This document shows positions 53,049 through 62,868 of a stretch of 64,000 nt of DNA, piece after piece. The position numbers and the translations under genes were made by a program. The DNA comes from Brachymonas sp049977365 (GTDB taxonomy: Bacteria; Pseudomonadota; Gammaproteobacteria; Burkholderiales; Burkholderiaceae_C). Under the pieces are notes generated by a model. It was given only the letters and a program-made list of their open reading frames with translations, did no database searches and was not told the DNA's origin. Position 1 is the stretch's first letter; each line of letters starts with the position of its first letter. The DNA lies in the NCBI RefSeq assembly GCF_049977365.1, contig NZ_JBNGEN010000001.1:186001-250000 (forward strand). The letters run 5' to 3'.

Positions 53049-56000
53049 ATGAACGCTCCCGCACTCCGTAACCACCTGCTGGCGGCTATGCCCGCCAGCC
53101 AGCGCATCCGTGAAATTCCCTACAACTACACCAGCTTCTCCGATGCCGAGATCGTGGAACGTCTGCTGGGCAAGCGGTGCTGGGACCTTCTGAGCGTGCT
53201 GCGCGACGAGCGGGACACGGGGCGTTCCGCTCGCATGCTCTACGAAGTGCTGGGTGACATGTGGGTCATCAAGCGCAACCCCTATGTGCAGGACGACCTG
53301 CTCGACAATCCCAAGCGCCGTGCACTGCTGGTCGAGGCCATGCGCCATCGTCTGCGCGAAATCGACAAGCGCCGCAACGCCAGCGTGGACAAGGCCCGTG
53401 ACGAGGCGGTCGGCGAGGTGCTCGCCCAGGCCAATGAGGCGGTGAACAGCTTCGAGCGGTCCTTCGGCGTCACGCTCGATCTGCGCCACCGGATCCAGCG
53501 CCGTCTGGGCAAGCATACCCGTCAGGACAACATCAAGTTCGACGCGCTCAGCCGCGTGAGCCATGTCACCGACGCCACCGACTGGCGGGTCGAGTATCCG
53601 TTCGTCGTGCTCACGCCCGACACCGAGGCCGAGATGGCCGAGCTGGTGAAGGGCTGCGTCGAGCTGGGCCTCACCATCGTTCCGCGCGGCGGCGGCACCG
53701 GCTACACGGGAGGCGCCATTCCGCTGGCCTGGCAGAGCGCCGTGATCAACACTGAAAAGCTCGACCACCTCAGCGAGGTCGAAATGGTGCAGCTGCCCGG
53801 ACTCGACCATCCCGTGCCCACCGTGTGGAGCGAAGCGGGCGTCGTGACCATTCGCGTGGCCGAGGCTGCCGAGCGTGCGGGTTATGTGTTCGCAGTCGAT
53901 CCCACCAGCATCGAAGCCTCGTGCATCGGAGGCAACATCGCGATGAACGCGGGGGGCAAGAAGGCTGTGCTCTGGGGTACCGCACTCGATAACCTCGCGA
54001 GCTGGCGCATGGTGACACCGGACGCGCAGTGGCTGGAAGTGCATCGTCTGCAGCACAACTTCGGCAAGATCCATGACGTGGACCTGGTCAGCTTCGAGCT
54101 GCGCTACTTCGAAGCCGACGGCAAGACGCCGATCCGGACCGAGCGGCTCGACATTCCCGGCTCCACCTTCCGCAAGGAAGGACTGGGCAAGGATGTGACG
54201 GACAAGTTCCTCAGCGGTCTGCCGGGCGTGCAGAAGGAAGGCTGTGACGGTCTCATCACCAGCGCACGCTGGGTGGTGCACCGCATGCCGAGCCACAGCC
54301 GCACCGTCTGTCTCGAATTCTTCGGCAGCGCCAAGCTGGCAGTGCCAAGCATCGTGGAAATCCGCGACTTCATGTTTGCCGAGCGCAAGCGCACCGGGGT
54401 GCTGCTTGCGGGCCTCGAACATCTCGACGACCGCTATCTCAAGGCGGTGGGCTATGCCACCAAGAGCAAGCGCGGCGCCAGCGGCGAACTCGGAGGCAGC
54501 GGGTTGCCCAAGATGGTGCTCATCGGCGACATCGTGGGAGATGACCCCGACGCCGTGGCCCGTGCCACGAGCGAGGTGGTGCGCATCGCCAACAGCCGCA
54601 GTGGCGAGGGCTTCATTGCCACGACACCCGAGGCTGCCAAGAAGTTCTGGGCCGACCGCAAGCGCACGGCAGCCATCAGCCGCCACACCAACGCCTTCAA
54701 GATCAACGAGGACGTGGTGATTCCGCTGCCCCGCATGGCCGAATACACCGACGGCATCGAGCGCATCAACATCGAGCTGAGCCTGCGCAACAAGCTGCAT
54801 CTGTGCGACGAACTGCTTGCCTTCTTCAGCCAGCCGCAGCTGCCGCTGGGCAAGGTGTCGGTCGAAGAGGACATCGTCGAGCTCGATACCCCCGAAGAAC
54901 TGGCGGCCCGCGTGGCGAGTGCCCGGGAGCTCATCGCCCAGGTCAAGGCCCAGTGGCAGACCTGGTATGACCACCTGGACGAGTACTTCGAGCGGCTGCA
55001 GGACCACAGCCTGCGTGCGAGCTGGAAGATCCAGCTCCGCAACCCGCTCCGGGGCATCTTTGTGGGCAGCGCCTACCGTTCCCTGCTGGAAGCCGTGCAG
55101 GATGTGCACAGGAAGGTGCTCAAGGGCAAGGTCTGGGTGGCCCTGCACATGCATGCCGGTGACGGCAACGTGCATACCAACATCCCCGTCAACAGCGACG
55201 ACTACGAGATGCTGCAGCTCGCCCACGAGGCCGTCAAGCGCATCATGGCGCTCGCACGCAGTCTGGACGGGGTGATCTCCGGCGAGCACGGTATCGGCAT
55301 CACCAAGCTCGAATTCCTCAGCGATGCCGAGCTGGCTCCGTTTGCCGCCTACAAGGCCAGGATCGATCCCGAGGGGCGCTTCAACCGCGGCAAGCTTCTG
55401 CGGCCGGTGGTGATGAGCGAGAAGCAGCGTGCCGTTTACGCAGGCACCACGGCGCTTGCCGACCTCACCAATGCGTATACCCCGAGCTTCGGCCTCATGG
55501 GGCACGAGTCGATCATCATGCAGCAGAGCGATCTCGGCTCGATCGTCGACAGCGTCAAGGACTGCCTGCGCTGTGGCAAGTGCAAGCCGGTGTGCGCGAC
55601 CCACGTCCCGCGCGCCAACCTGCTCTATAGCCCCCGCAACAAGATTCTCTCGGTATCCCTGCTCGCCGAAGCCTTCCTGTACGAAGAGCAGACCCGCCGT
55701 GGCGTCAGCGTGCGACACTGGCAGGAATTCGAGGATGTGGGCGAGCATTGCACCGTCTGCCACAAGTGCTTCGCTCCGTGTCCGGTGGACATCGACTTCG
55801 GCGATGTCAGCATGAACATGCGCAATCTCCTGCGCAAGATGGACAAGCAGAGCTTCCGTCCGGGCAAGGCCCTGGCCATGACCATGCTCAACGCCACCGA
55901 ACCTTCGCGCATCAACCTGCTGCGCACAGGCATGGTCAACATCGGCTTCAAGGCCCAGCGTGCGGCGGTGGACATGTTCCGCGTGGCCGGACGGCACCAG

Positions 56001-57002
56001 ACGGCCCATCCACCCGCCACCGTGGGCTCTGCACCGCTCAAGGAAGAAATCGTTCACTTCGTCAACAAGAAGCTGCCCGGCGGACTCCCGACCAAGACGG
56101 CACGCGCGCTCCTCGACATCCAGGATCGTCAGTACGTCCCCGTCATTCGTGATCCCGGACATACCACGGTGGACAGCGAAGCCGTGTTCTATTTCCCGGG
56201 CTGTGGGTCCGAGCGGCTCTTCAGCCAGGTGGGATTGGCTACCCAGGCCATGCTCTGGCATGCCGGCGTGCAGACTGTGCTGCCCCCAGGATATGTCTGC
56301 TGCGGCTACCCGCAGCGCGGGGCAGGGCAGTACGATGTGGCCGAGAAGATGATCACCGACAACCGCGTGCTGTTCCACCGCGTGGCCACCACGCTCAACT
56401 ACCTCGACATCAAGACCGTGGTCGTGAGCTGCGGTACCTGCTATGACCAGCTGCAGGATTACCACTTCGACAAGATCTTCCCCGGATGCCGCATCATCGA
56501 CATCCACGAGTTCCTGCTCGAAAAGGGCATCACCCTGCCTCGCCCCGAAGGCTACCTCTACCATGACCCCTGCCATACGCCGCTCAAGCAGCAGGACCCC
56601 ATGAAGACGGTCAAGGGCCTCCTGGGCGATGCCGTCATCCGCAGCGACCGCTGCTGCGGGGAATCGGGCACGCTGGGCGTGAGCCGACCCGACATTTCGA
56701 CGCAGGTGCGCTTCCGCAAAACGGAGGAAATCCGCAAGAATGCCGACCAGCTCCGAAAGCTCCAGACCGAAAATGGCCTGTCGCTGCCCCGTGGCAAGCA
56801 TGGCGAGCAGAAGGTCAAGATGCTCACCACCTGCCCGAGCTGCTTCCAGGGGCTGAGCCGCTACGGCGAAGACCTGCCGCACGGTCTCATGGAAACGGAC
56901 TACATCGTGGTGGAAATGGCGCGCCAGATCCTGGGTGAGGGCTGGATGAAGGACTACGTCAATGCCGCCAATGCAGGGGGCATCGAGCGGGTGCTGGTCT
57001 GA
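53049..57002 (+). CDS. FAD/Fe-S fusion oxidoreductase (DUF3683, GlcD-GlcF-like)
   Basis: A 1317-residue protein combining, in order: an N-terminal DUF3683 region (about 1-150), a PCMH-type FAD-binding domain (about 180-400, with IVPRGGGTGYTGGAIPLAW), an FAD-linked oxidase C-terminal domain (to about 790, HAGDGNVHTNIPV near 702 and GEHGIGITKLEF near 741), two [4Fe-4S] clusters (CLRCGKCKPVC near 839, CTVCHKCFAPCPVD near 901), and two CCG heterodisulfide-reductase-type motifs (CCGYPQRGAG, CCGESGTLG). It is in effect GlcD and GlcF fused. It probably oxidises a 2-hydroxy acid such as D-lactate or glycolate and feeds electrons to quinone; the substrate is not determinable. Confidence 0.92.
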   Translation: MNAPALRNHLLAAMPASQRIREIPYNYTSFSDAEIVERLLGKRCWDLLSVLRDERDTGRSARMLYEVLGDMWVIKRNPYVQDDLLDNPKRRALLVEAMRHRLREIDKRRNASVDKARDEAVGEVLAQANEAVNSFERSFGVTLDLRHRIQRRLGKHTRQDNIKFDALSRVSHVTDATDWRVEYPFVVLTPDTEAEMAELVKGCVELGLTIVPRGGGTGYTGGAIPLAWQSAVINTEKLDHLSEVEMVQLPGLDHPVPTVWSEAGVVTIRVAEAAERAGYVFAVDPTSIEASCIGGNIAMNAGGKKAVLWGTALDNLASWRMVTPDAQWLEVHRLQHNFGKIHDVDLVSFELRYFEADGKTPIRTERLDIPGSTFRKEGLGKDVTDKFLSGLPGVQKEGCDGLITSARWVVHRMPSHSRTVCLEFFGSAKLAVPSIVEIRDFMFAERKRTGVLLAGLEHLDDRYLKAVGYATKSKRGASGELGGSGLPKMVLIGDIVGDDPDAVARATSEVVRIANSRSGEGFIATTPEAAKKFWADRKRTAAISRHTNAFKINEDVVIPLPRMAEYTDGIERINIELSLRNKLHLCDELLAFFSQPQLPLGKVSVEEDIVELDTPEELAARVASARELIAQVKAQWQTWYDHLDEYFERLQDHSLRASWKIQLRNPLRGIFVGSAYRSLLEAVQDVHRKVLKGKVWVALHMHAGDGNVHTNIPVNSDDYEMLQLAHEAVKRIMALARSLDGVISGEHGIGITKLEFLSDAELAPFAAYKARIDPEGRFNRGKLLRPVVMSEKQRAVYAGTTALADLTNAYTPSFGLMGHESIIMQQSDLGSIVDSVKDCLRCGKCKPVCATHVPRANLLYSPRNKILSVSLLAEAFLYEEQTRRGVSVRHWQEFEDVGEHCTVCHKCFAPCPVDIDFGDVSMNMRNLLRKMDKQSFRPGKALAMTMLNATEPSRINLLRTGMVNIGFKAQRAAVDMFRVAGRHQTAHPPATVGSAPLKEEIVHFVNKKLPGGLPTKTARALLDIQDRQYVPVIRDPGHTTVDSEAVFYFPGCGSERLFSQVGLATQAMLWHAGVQTVLPPGYVCCGYPQRGAGQYDVAEKMITDNRVLFHRVATTLNYLDIKTVVVSCGTCYDQLQDYHFDKIFPGCRIIDIHEFLLEKGITLPRPEGYLYHDPCHTPLKQQDPMKTVKGLLGDAVIRSDRCCGESGTLGVSRPDISTQVRFRKTEEIRKNADQLRKLQTENGLSLPRGKHGEQKVKMLTTCPSCFQGLSRYGEDLPHGLMETDYIVVEMARQILGEGWMKDYVNAANAGGIERVLV

Positions 57003-57025
57003 CGGCTGCGCCCGATGATGCAGCA

Positions 57026-57057
57026 GTGGGAAAGGTCGAGCCCTGTGACCTTCCCAC
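57026..57057 (+). terminator. Hairpin after the fusion oxidoreductase
   Basis: Stem GTGGGAAaGGTC / GACCTTCCCAC with one bulged base and a 9-nt loop, 24 nt past the stop. There is no T-run, so termination is plausible but not certain. Confidence 0.5.
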
Positions 57058-57200
57058 TACCCTGAAAGCGCTGCCCTGCTGCAGACTGGCAGTGCGCATT
57101 CAGAGGCGCAGATTCACAGCAGTAGCGGCATGAATGAAGGCATGGCAGCGTGGATCGGACAGCACACCGCCTTCTTCTGCAGTTCAGCGCATGAACTGCA

Positions 57201-58115
57201 TCACTGCGCCTGCTTGCCTGCCTGGTAGCGCTTCCAGCTGGTCGAGAGAAATCCATACCCGGCTGCCAGGGCACCGCCCACCAAGGCTCCCAGGAACCCC
57301 AGCACGCCCTTGGAGAGCCCGACAGGCTGAGGGGATACGCCTGCGGGTTCTATCAATCCGGCAGGACGGGTGGTGGGAGGCATCAGCAGAGCCTGCTGCT
57401 CCATGAGCTTTTGCTTGGCCATGGCATAGGCCGTGGCGTTGGCCGAGCGGGCCACTGCCTGCAGAGCCATATCCGTGGCGGAAAGTGCATGAGTGGAAGA
57501 AGCGGCTGTCTTGTTCTGGACATCCAGACTGCTGACCATGGCCTGCGCGTCATGGATATACGCCTGGATCTGATGCCGGCGCTGCGTCAGAAGCACATTC
57601 TGCTGTTCGGTCAGAACGGATGCGACCTGATTGATGACAGCCAGGCCCAGCGTGGGGGAGGGGGCCTGAATGGTGACTTCGATGTACTTGGCGTCCTTGA
57701 CGGGGGTGAAGATGGCTTTCTGCCCCAGTTGCTTGAGCCACTTCAGACGGTCAGATTCTCCCAGTGTGCCGCCATGAATCAGGCGGTCGACCACTCTGGC
57801 ACGAAAGGAGAACGACTGCAGGCGGGCCATGGTATCTGGCACGCTTTCGAGCAGGTTGTCGGATTGCGCAAGCTGCAGCACGCCATGCGCCTCGTATTTG
57901 GGGGGCAGCAGAAATCCGGCACCCACCCCCAGGCAGGCCCCTACCACCATTCCAGCCGTCCAGGTGCGCCAGGAGGAGAGCAGGGCATCTGCAATCTGCA
58001 TCACGTCCAGTTCGTTATCTTCCTGCTGGCGCGAATCGACATAGCGCACACATTGCAAATCGCTGCCATGCGCGGGACGAGAAGATGGCAGAGAGGAAAG
58101 GTCTGAAGTAGGCAT
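57201..58115 (-). CDS. Wzz-like polysaccharide chain-length determinant protein
   Basis: A 304-residue polysaccharide co-polymerase-type protein. Two membrane helices (about 52-72 and 268-292) flank a periplasmic part with helical stretches. The segment GFLLPPKYEAHGVLQLAQ after the first helix is the Wzz signature, and the second helix begins GLSKGVLGFLGALVGGALAAGYGFL. Wzz proteins set O-antigen length with Wzy. No wzy, wzx or glycosyltransferase genes are nearby, so this is an orphan member. Confidence 0.83.
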   Translation of the reverse strand: MPTSDLSSLPSSRPAHGSDLQCVRYVDSRQQEDNELDVMQIADALLSSWRTWTAGMVVGACLGVGAGFLLPPKYEAHGVLQLAQSDNLLESVPDTMARLQSFSFRARVVDRLIHGGTLGESDRLKWLKQLGQKAIFTPVKDAKYIEVTIQAPSPTLGLAVINQVASVLTEQQNVLLTQRRHQIQAYIHDAQAMVSSLDVQNKTAASSTHALSATDMALQAVARSANATAYAMAKQKLMEQQALLMPPTTRPAGLIEPAGVSPQPVGLSKGVLGFLGALVGGALAAGYGFLSTSWKRYQAGKQAQ

Positions 58116-58226
58116 CCACCGATTATAGGAAAGGTGCTATTTCTTCCCTTCTGGAAACTACTACCTCTGTGCCATTTTCCCGTTGTTGTGGCTGGGCATG
58201 GCAGCGGGGCCTAGCATCTCAGGCAT

Positions 58227-58835
58227 TCAGGCGAGCCGGCGACCGATCCAGCGGGTCACGAAGGCATGTCCTTCATGCCCTGCGCCTTCGGTCAGGGTGG
58301 TGTCGCACTCCTGTCCCAGGAGTTCTTCCATGCCGTCCGCAAAGTCCGCACGCAGCATGTCCAGGGTGTACAGCATGTCCGGATCCTTGGGGCCGCCGCT
58401 GTGAAATTCGAGCTGGCGGGAATGGAAGGTTTCCAGAATGAGGATGCCTCCAGGCTGCAGGGCACGCACTACCTTGTGGTGCACGGCCACACGCAGCGCA
58501 GGCGGCAGATGCAGATAGATGATGGCTGCGCCGGTAAACCCCGCAGGGGCAGGTTCCCATTCGGCCAGATCGACCTGCTGGGCATCCAGGGAAACGCCAC
58601 GCCGTTCGGCGAGTGCGCGCGCCTTGGCTACGCCCACCCCGGATCCATCAAGCGTGTGAACCTCGAAGCCCTGCTCGGCCAGCCATACTCCATTGCGACC
58701 CTCTCCATCTCCAGGCACCAGCACACAGCCTGGACGAGCCAGGCGATGGGCTTCCTGCACCAGAAACGCATTGGGCGTCTCGCCGTATTTGTATCCTTCT
58801 GCCTGACTGTAGTTCTGATCCCAGAAGCTCGACAT
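58227..58835 (-). CDS. Class I SAM-dependent methyltransferase (TehB-like)
   Basis: A 202-residue methyltransferase. The start MSSFWDQNYSQAEGYKYGETPNAFLVQEA and the SAM-binding motif VLVPGDGEGRNGVWLAEQGFEVHTLDGS (about 37-64) resemble the TehB/thiopurine-methyltransferase-like group, in which the consensus ExGxG is replaced by PGDGEGRN. AIIYLHLPPALRVAVHHKVVRALQPGGILILETF is the post-I region. GGAGGA 11 nt upstream selects ATG 58835. Substrate unknown; tellurite or other small toxic molecules are possible. Confidence 0.83.
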   Translation of the reverse strand: MSSFWDQNYSQAEGYKYGETPNAFLVQEAHRLARPGCVLVPGDGEGRNGVWLAEQGFEVHTLDGSGVGVAKARALAERRGVSLDAQQVDLAEWEPAPAGFTGAAIIYLHLPPALRVAVHHKVVRALQPGGILILETFHSRQLEFHSGGPKDPDMLYTLDMLRADFADGMEELLGQECDTTLTEGAGHEGHAFVTRWIGRRLA

Positions 58836-59000
58836 GCACATTCCTCCATGCGGGTCATGATGTGCGGCAGCCATGCTGTGGCTCCGCTTGCCTGCATTGT
58901 CGCAGCTGCATCGGGCCATGTTTCCGGCAGGGACATGGCAGGGCAACAGACGGTGCGATCAACCGCTCAGACTGGAGCGAAAAGGGGAATGAAACGACCC

Positions 59001-59618
59001 TCAGGGAGCAGGGGCAAGAGTGACATCGAGCCCATCGTGACGCACTGCGATGGTCTTGGGCAGGTAGTGGTACTGCCTGGCCTTGGCCAGATCCGAGGCC
59101 GAAAAGCGGTAGATGGGATAGTCGTTGAACGCGCGTTCTCCCATGGCCACCAGGGCGCGGCCCAGCTGGGGATTGGCGGGTGCGCCGCCTTGCCGCAGAT
59201 CGAGTGCCTGCACATGCACCTGTGTCATGCGCACGCTGTAGTCGGTGGCGTCGAAGCGCAGACCATAGGTCACCAGGGCCGTGCCATGGATGGCTGGCAA
59301 CCAGCCTCCGGCGGAAGGAACATCGACCACCAGCTCGGTTCCGAGTCGGTTGTTGGGCGCATCGAAGTGCAGCCTGGGCTGGCTGAGTGTCACGGCAAAC
59401 AGCCCCAGTGCCTCTTTGTGCATGGGAAAACGGTCATTGAGTTTCTGCTGCAGCTTGCCTCCATCGACATGCAGGGTATGCTCGCCGGCCCAGTTGGCCG
59501 AACAGCCCGTCATGCCCAGAGCCCACATCACCCCTGCCACCGCCAGCCGATGCCAGGTACGGCGGTGCACAGAGGGAACAGGATGCAGGGCAGGGGAAGA
59601 GAAGTTCGTGGACGACAT
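59001..59618 (-). CDS. DUF1439 family lipoprotein
   Basis: A 205-residue exported protein. A long N-terminal stretch (about 25 residues) leads to a hydrophobic segment with the lipobox LGMTGC, so the mature lipoprotein starts near residue 38. The body (KLQQKLNDRFPMHKEALGLFAVTLSQPRLHFD, RLGTELVVDVPSAGG, IYRFSASDLAKARQYHYLPKTIAVRHDGLDVTLAP) fits DUF1439, a TULIP-like lipid-binding fold also found in E. coli YceB. Function is unknown; outer-membrane lipid handling is a reasonable guess. Confidence 0.78.
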   Translation of the reverse strand: MSSTNFSSPALHPVPSVHRRTWHRLAVAGVMWALGMTGCSANWAGEHTLHVDGGKLQQKLNDRFPMHKEALGLFAVTLSQPRLHFDAPNNRLGTELVVDVPSAGGWLPAIHGTALVTYGLRFDATDYSVRMTQVHVQALDLRQGGAPANPQLGRALVAMGERAFNDYPIYRFSASDLAKARQYHYLPKTIAVRHDGLDVTLAPAP

Positions 59619-59802
59619 GGAAGGAAGGCGAGCGGAGGCCGAATGCAGCGGGGCTTCAGGGCATGGCATGATGGCAGGACACCCGACTTGGCCGGAAGGC
59701 GACACAGGCACACCATCGAAGCATGTGGCGATTGTGCCTCTTCTGACCGGAAGGGAATGCATCCGTTTGTATGAGCCCGCGCCTGAAAAAGGAGACCCCT
59801 GA

Positions 59803-60291
59803 ATGCCTGACGTTTCTGCCCCCGTCTGTTCTGAAACCGTGTCCTGCCCACTGTGTGCGTCAGCAGGAGGAGAGGTGGTGTGGCAGGGGGCGCGCTGGAG
59901 GCTGGTGCACGCCGAGGAAAAGGGATTCCCGGGGTTCTATCGCCTGATCTGGAATCGCCATGTGGAAGAGTGGAGCGATCTCGATCACACGGAGCGCATG
60001 GAGGCCATGGAAGCGCTTACCCAGATCGAGAAGGCCATGCGCGAGCACCTGCAGCCTTGCAAGATGAATCTGGCGACACTGGGCAATGTGGTGCCGCATC
60101 TGCATTGGCACGCGATTGCGCGCTTCGAGTGGGACAGCCATTTTCCCAGGCCCGTATGGGCCGATCCGCTGCGCGAGCCAGCTCCCGAGCAGCTGGCCGA
60201 AGTGGAGCGCCGGAGGGGGGCCCTGGAGCGCCATCTGGCGGTCATTCTGGAGACTCTGGACCCTCTGGCAACGGGGGTGCTGCAGCGATAG
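59803..60291 (+). CDS. HIT-family nucleotide hydrolase/transferase
   Basis: A 162-residue histidine-triad protein. A CPLC zinc-type pair (residues 15-18) begins the domain. The family motif NVVPHLHWHAIARF supplies H99, H101 and H103; the final position of the H-x-H-x-H pattern is the catalytic region. DHTERMEAMEALTQIEKAM is the preceding helix. It resembles diadenosine polyphosphate hydrolase-like HIT proteins common in betaproteobacteria. A small hairpin CCTTCTGC-TGTG-GCAGAAGG (60292-60311) follows immediately, in the gap before the converging mltD gene. Confidence 0.87.
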   Translation: MPDVSAPVCSETVSCPLCASAGGEVVWQGARWRLVHAEEKGFPGFYRLIWNRHVEEWSDLDHTERMEAMEALTQIEKAMREHLQPCKMNLATLGNVVPHLHWHAIARFEWDSHFPRPVWADPLREPAPEQLAEVERRRGALERHLAVILETLDPLATGVLQR

Positions 60292-60311
60292 CCTTCTGCT
60301 GTGGCAGAAGG
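60292..60311. terminator. Hairpin after the HIT gene
   Basis: Perfect 8-bp stem CCTTCTGC / GCAGAAGG with a TGTG loop starting at the base after the stop codon. No T-run follows on the plus strand, so terminator function is uncertain. Confidence 0.45.
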
Positions 60312-60495
60312 GCCGGCTCCTTGGCCCGGCTGGCTGCCAGCGTGTACAGCCCGCGCGGAACAGCGAGTCGAGAGGCACAGACGCTCTCGGTGTGCCTTGG
60401 TGTGCCCCTCTCCGCTGCGGATGGACGCATGAGCCGTAGAGCATCGCTGCACCGCAGAGGCTGAAGGGGCTTGGTCCTTCCGTGCCGCTGGCTGC

Positions 60496-62841
60496 TCAAT
60501 CGTCTGCAGTGCTGCGCTTGCGGGCCTTGGGCCCCTTCTTGTTCTTGTGGGCATCGTCGGAGGATGTCCGGTCTTCACTGGCGCGCCTGTCCTTGGTGGC
60601 CGACTTGGTCGCCGTGGCTTTTCTGGATTTGGCAGAAGGTGCGTCTTCCTCTTCGGCGCGTGCCTTGCGCCCGGCTGCCTTGGCGGTGCGGGACTTGGCC
60701 TTGCCTGTATCGCGGGCGTCTTCGTCCTCCCTGTCTTTGCCTGCAGTGCGGCGCTTGCCTGTCTGCGAGCGGGAGTCGGCAGCCGCCGCCTTGTCGGCTT
60801 CCTTCTTGTTCACGGCCTTGCGGCGGGTGCTGCTGGGTGCGGGAGCTTCGGCATCGTCCTCTGTTGCACGGGACTTCCTGCGGCGGTCTGCCGCCTTGGC
60901 TGCAGACTTGCGGGAGGTCTTGGCGTCATCTTCCTCATCGGTCTGACGGCCACGCTGAGCTGCAAGAGCGCTGCCTTTGCGGTTCTTCACGCCATTGCGT
61001 CGATCGTGGCTGTTGTCCTCTTCCTCGGTGGCCTGTGCCTTGCCGTGTCCGGCAGTGGCCTGTTTGCCCTTGCGGGAAGTGGATGTGGGTGCCTGTTCTG
61101 TCGCTGCGTCCTTGCGGCTGCGTCGGTCCTTGCGGGAACCCTTGGCCGGTGCGGTGTCCTGTTCGTCCGCAGTGTCGCGTCCCGCCTTGGAACGGGTCTT
61201 GCCGTGCACCGGTTTCTTGGCGGTGTCCTCGTCGTCCTGGGTGTCGGCCGGATGCCGGCGCTGCTTGGTGAGCTGCCGGGTGCGGGTGGGCGCTTCGGTG
61301 TCCTGTTCCTCGTTTCGGGAGGCAGCGGTACGGCGGCGACGGGCACGGCGTGCATCCTCTTCCTCGCGCTGGGCTTCGAGGCGGGCTTTGCGCCGCGCCT
61401 GCTCGGCTTCCATCTGGGCCTTGCGTGCCTCGCGGGCAGCCTCCGCCTGTTCCTCGCGTTCCTGCTTCTGCAGGCGATTGAGCTGTGCACGCGGCACATT
61501 CACCACCACGGGCTGGTTGTCGTACAGGGGGGCGCGGAGATCGGTGTGATTCCAGGCGGCGACGTTTTCAGGCGGCAGGCCGTAGCGTGCGGCAAAGGAG
61601 CCGAGCGTGTCTCCCCTGCGGGCCTTGATGGTGCCGCGCACCAGCACGATTTCGGGCGTGAAACTGAGGCTTCCGGTCTGGGCCACCAGACTGGAAATGT
61701 CCGATGTCTGTCCTTCGGTGCGGGGCACGAGCAGGGTGGAGCCGCCCTTGACCATCATGCGCGGAGGAATGCGGTTCACCGAGCGCAGCACGCCTTCATC
61801 CACACCGCTGGACTTGGCCGCCTGTGCCACCGTCATGTTGCTGGGCACGGTCCACACCGTCCAGCTCGACAGGGACCTGCTGCCAGCCTGGGCCAGGTTC
61901 TGGCGGAACGCATCCACGTTCTTCCAGGGCAGCAGAATGCGAGGCGTCAGCGAAGCGATGACCAGTGGCTTGTTGAGCGCGGGGTTGAGGGCGCGGAAAT
62001 CGTCCTCCGAGATGCCCGCGAGCTGGGCGACCATGGACACGTCGATGTCGCGGTTGATGTCGACACGGTCGAAATAGGGGTGGTTGGCCACATTGGGCAG
62101 CGAGGCATTGAAGGTGGCTGGATTGCGGACGATGTTCTTGATGGCCTGCAGGCGCGGCACGTACTGGCGCGTTTCGAGCGGCATCTTCAGATCCTGATAG
62201 CGGGCGCCCGGGTTGCGCTGCAGGGCCCGCTGCAGATTGCCCTCGCCCCAGTTGTAGGCGGCCAGTGCCAGCTGCCAGTCACCGAACATGGTGTAGAGGC
62301 GCTGCAGGTAATCGAGGGCTGCCCGTGTGGATCGCAGCACATCGCGGCGATCATCCAGGAACATGTTCTGCCGCAGGGAATAGTGCTTGCCGGTGCTGGG
62401 AATGAACTGCCAGATGCCGGCAGCCTTGGCGCTGCTGATGGCCTGGGGATTGAAGGAGCTTTCGACAAAGGGCAGCAGGGCCAGCTCGGTAGGCATGTGG
62501 CGACGTTCGAGCTCCTCGACGATGTGGTAGAGGTATTTGTTGGAACGCGTGAAGAGCCGCTCCACCTGCTCGGGATGGGATGCATACCACGATTCCCGCG
62601 TGCGCACGAAATCGTCATCGAGATCGGGAATGGCAAATCCCTGGCGAATGCGGTCCCACAGATCAGTGGGAACGCTCAGCCCGGAGCCACCGGCCAGTCC
62701 TGCCGTTTCGCCCTGGCCGGACAGTGCTCCAGCAGAAAGGTCGGACATGCGGATGCCGACGGAGCCATTGTTCTTGTCACTGGCACAGCCCGCCAGAACG
62801 GCAATGGCAATACCTACGATCATCAGACGGATGAAATGCAT
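60496..62841 (-). CDS. mltD: MltD-type lytic murein transglycosylase with long charged tail
   Basis: A 781-residue lipoprotein (lipobox VLAGC, C19). The SLT domain is at about 110-240: VESSFNPQAISSAKAAGIWQF contains the catalytic glutamate E127, and LALAAYNWGEGN completes the signature. LysM-like segments follow at about 325-375 and 400-448 (IKARRGDTLGSFAARYGLPPENVAAWN). From about residue 452 to the end, some 330 residues form a disordered tail of alternating K/R and E/D with A, T and S, far beyond E. coli MltD (452 residues). The catalytic part is conventional; the tail is the odd element. Confidence 0.92.
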   Translation of the reverse strand: MHFIRLMIVGIAIAVLAGCASDKNNGSVGIRMSDLSAGALSGQGETAGLAGGSGLSVPTDLWDRIRQGFAIPDLDDDFVRTRESWYASHPEQVERLFTRSNKYLYHIVEELERRHMPTELALLPFVESSFNPQAISSAKAAGIWQFIPSTGKHYSLRQNMFLDDRRDVLRSTRAALDYLQRLYTMFGDWQLALAAYNWGEGNLQRALQRNPGARYQDLKMPLETRQYVPRLQAIKNIVRNPATFNASLPNVANHPYFDRVDINRDIDVSMVAQLAGISEDDFRALNPALNKPLVIASLTPRILLPWKNVDAFRQNLAQAGSRSLSSWTVWTVPSNMTVAQAAKSSGVDEGVLRSVNRIPPRMMVKGGSTLLVPRTEGQTSDISSLVAQTGSLSFTPEIVLVRGTIKARRGDTLGSFAARYGLPPENVAAWNHTDLRAPLYDNQPVVVNVPRAQLNRLQKQEREEQAEAAREARKAQMEAEQARRKARLEAQREEEDARRARRRRTAASRNEEQDTEAPTRTRQLTKQRRHPADTQDDEDTAKKPVHGKTRSKAGRDTADEQDTAPAKGSRKDRRSRKDAATEQAPTSTSRKGKQATAGHGKAQATEEEDNSHDRRNGVKNRKGSALAAQRGRQTDEEDDAKTSRKSAAKAADRRRKSRATEDDAEAPAPSSTRRKAVNKKEADKAAAADSRSQTGKRRTAGKDREDEDARDTGKAKSRTAKAAGRKARAEEEDAPSAKSRKATATKSATKDRRASEDRTSSDDAHKNKKGPKARKRSTADD

Positions 62842-62868
62842 GGGGAAGACTACGGGGAAAAGGGGCGG

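Noticed and set aside
53037..56882. 1281-codon open frame antisense to the fusion oxidoreductase
   Set aside because: Same mirror-frame effect; composition is that of a reverse-complemented GC-rich gene and the sense gene has full domain support.
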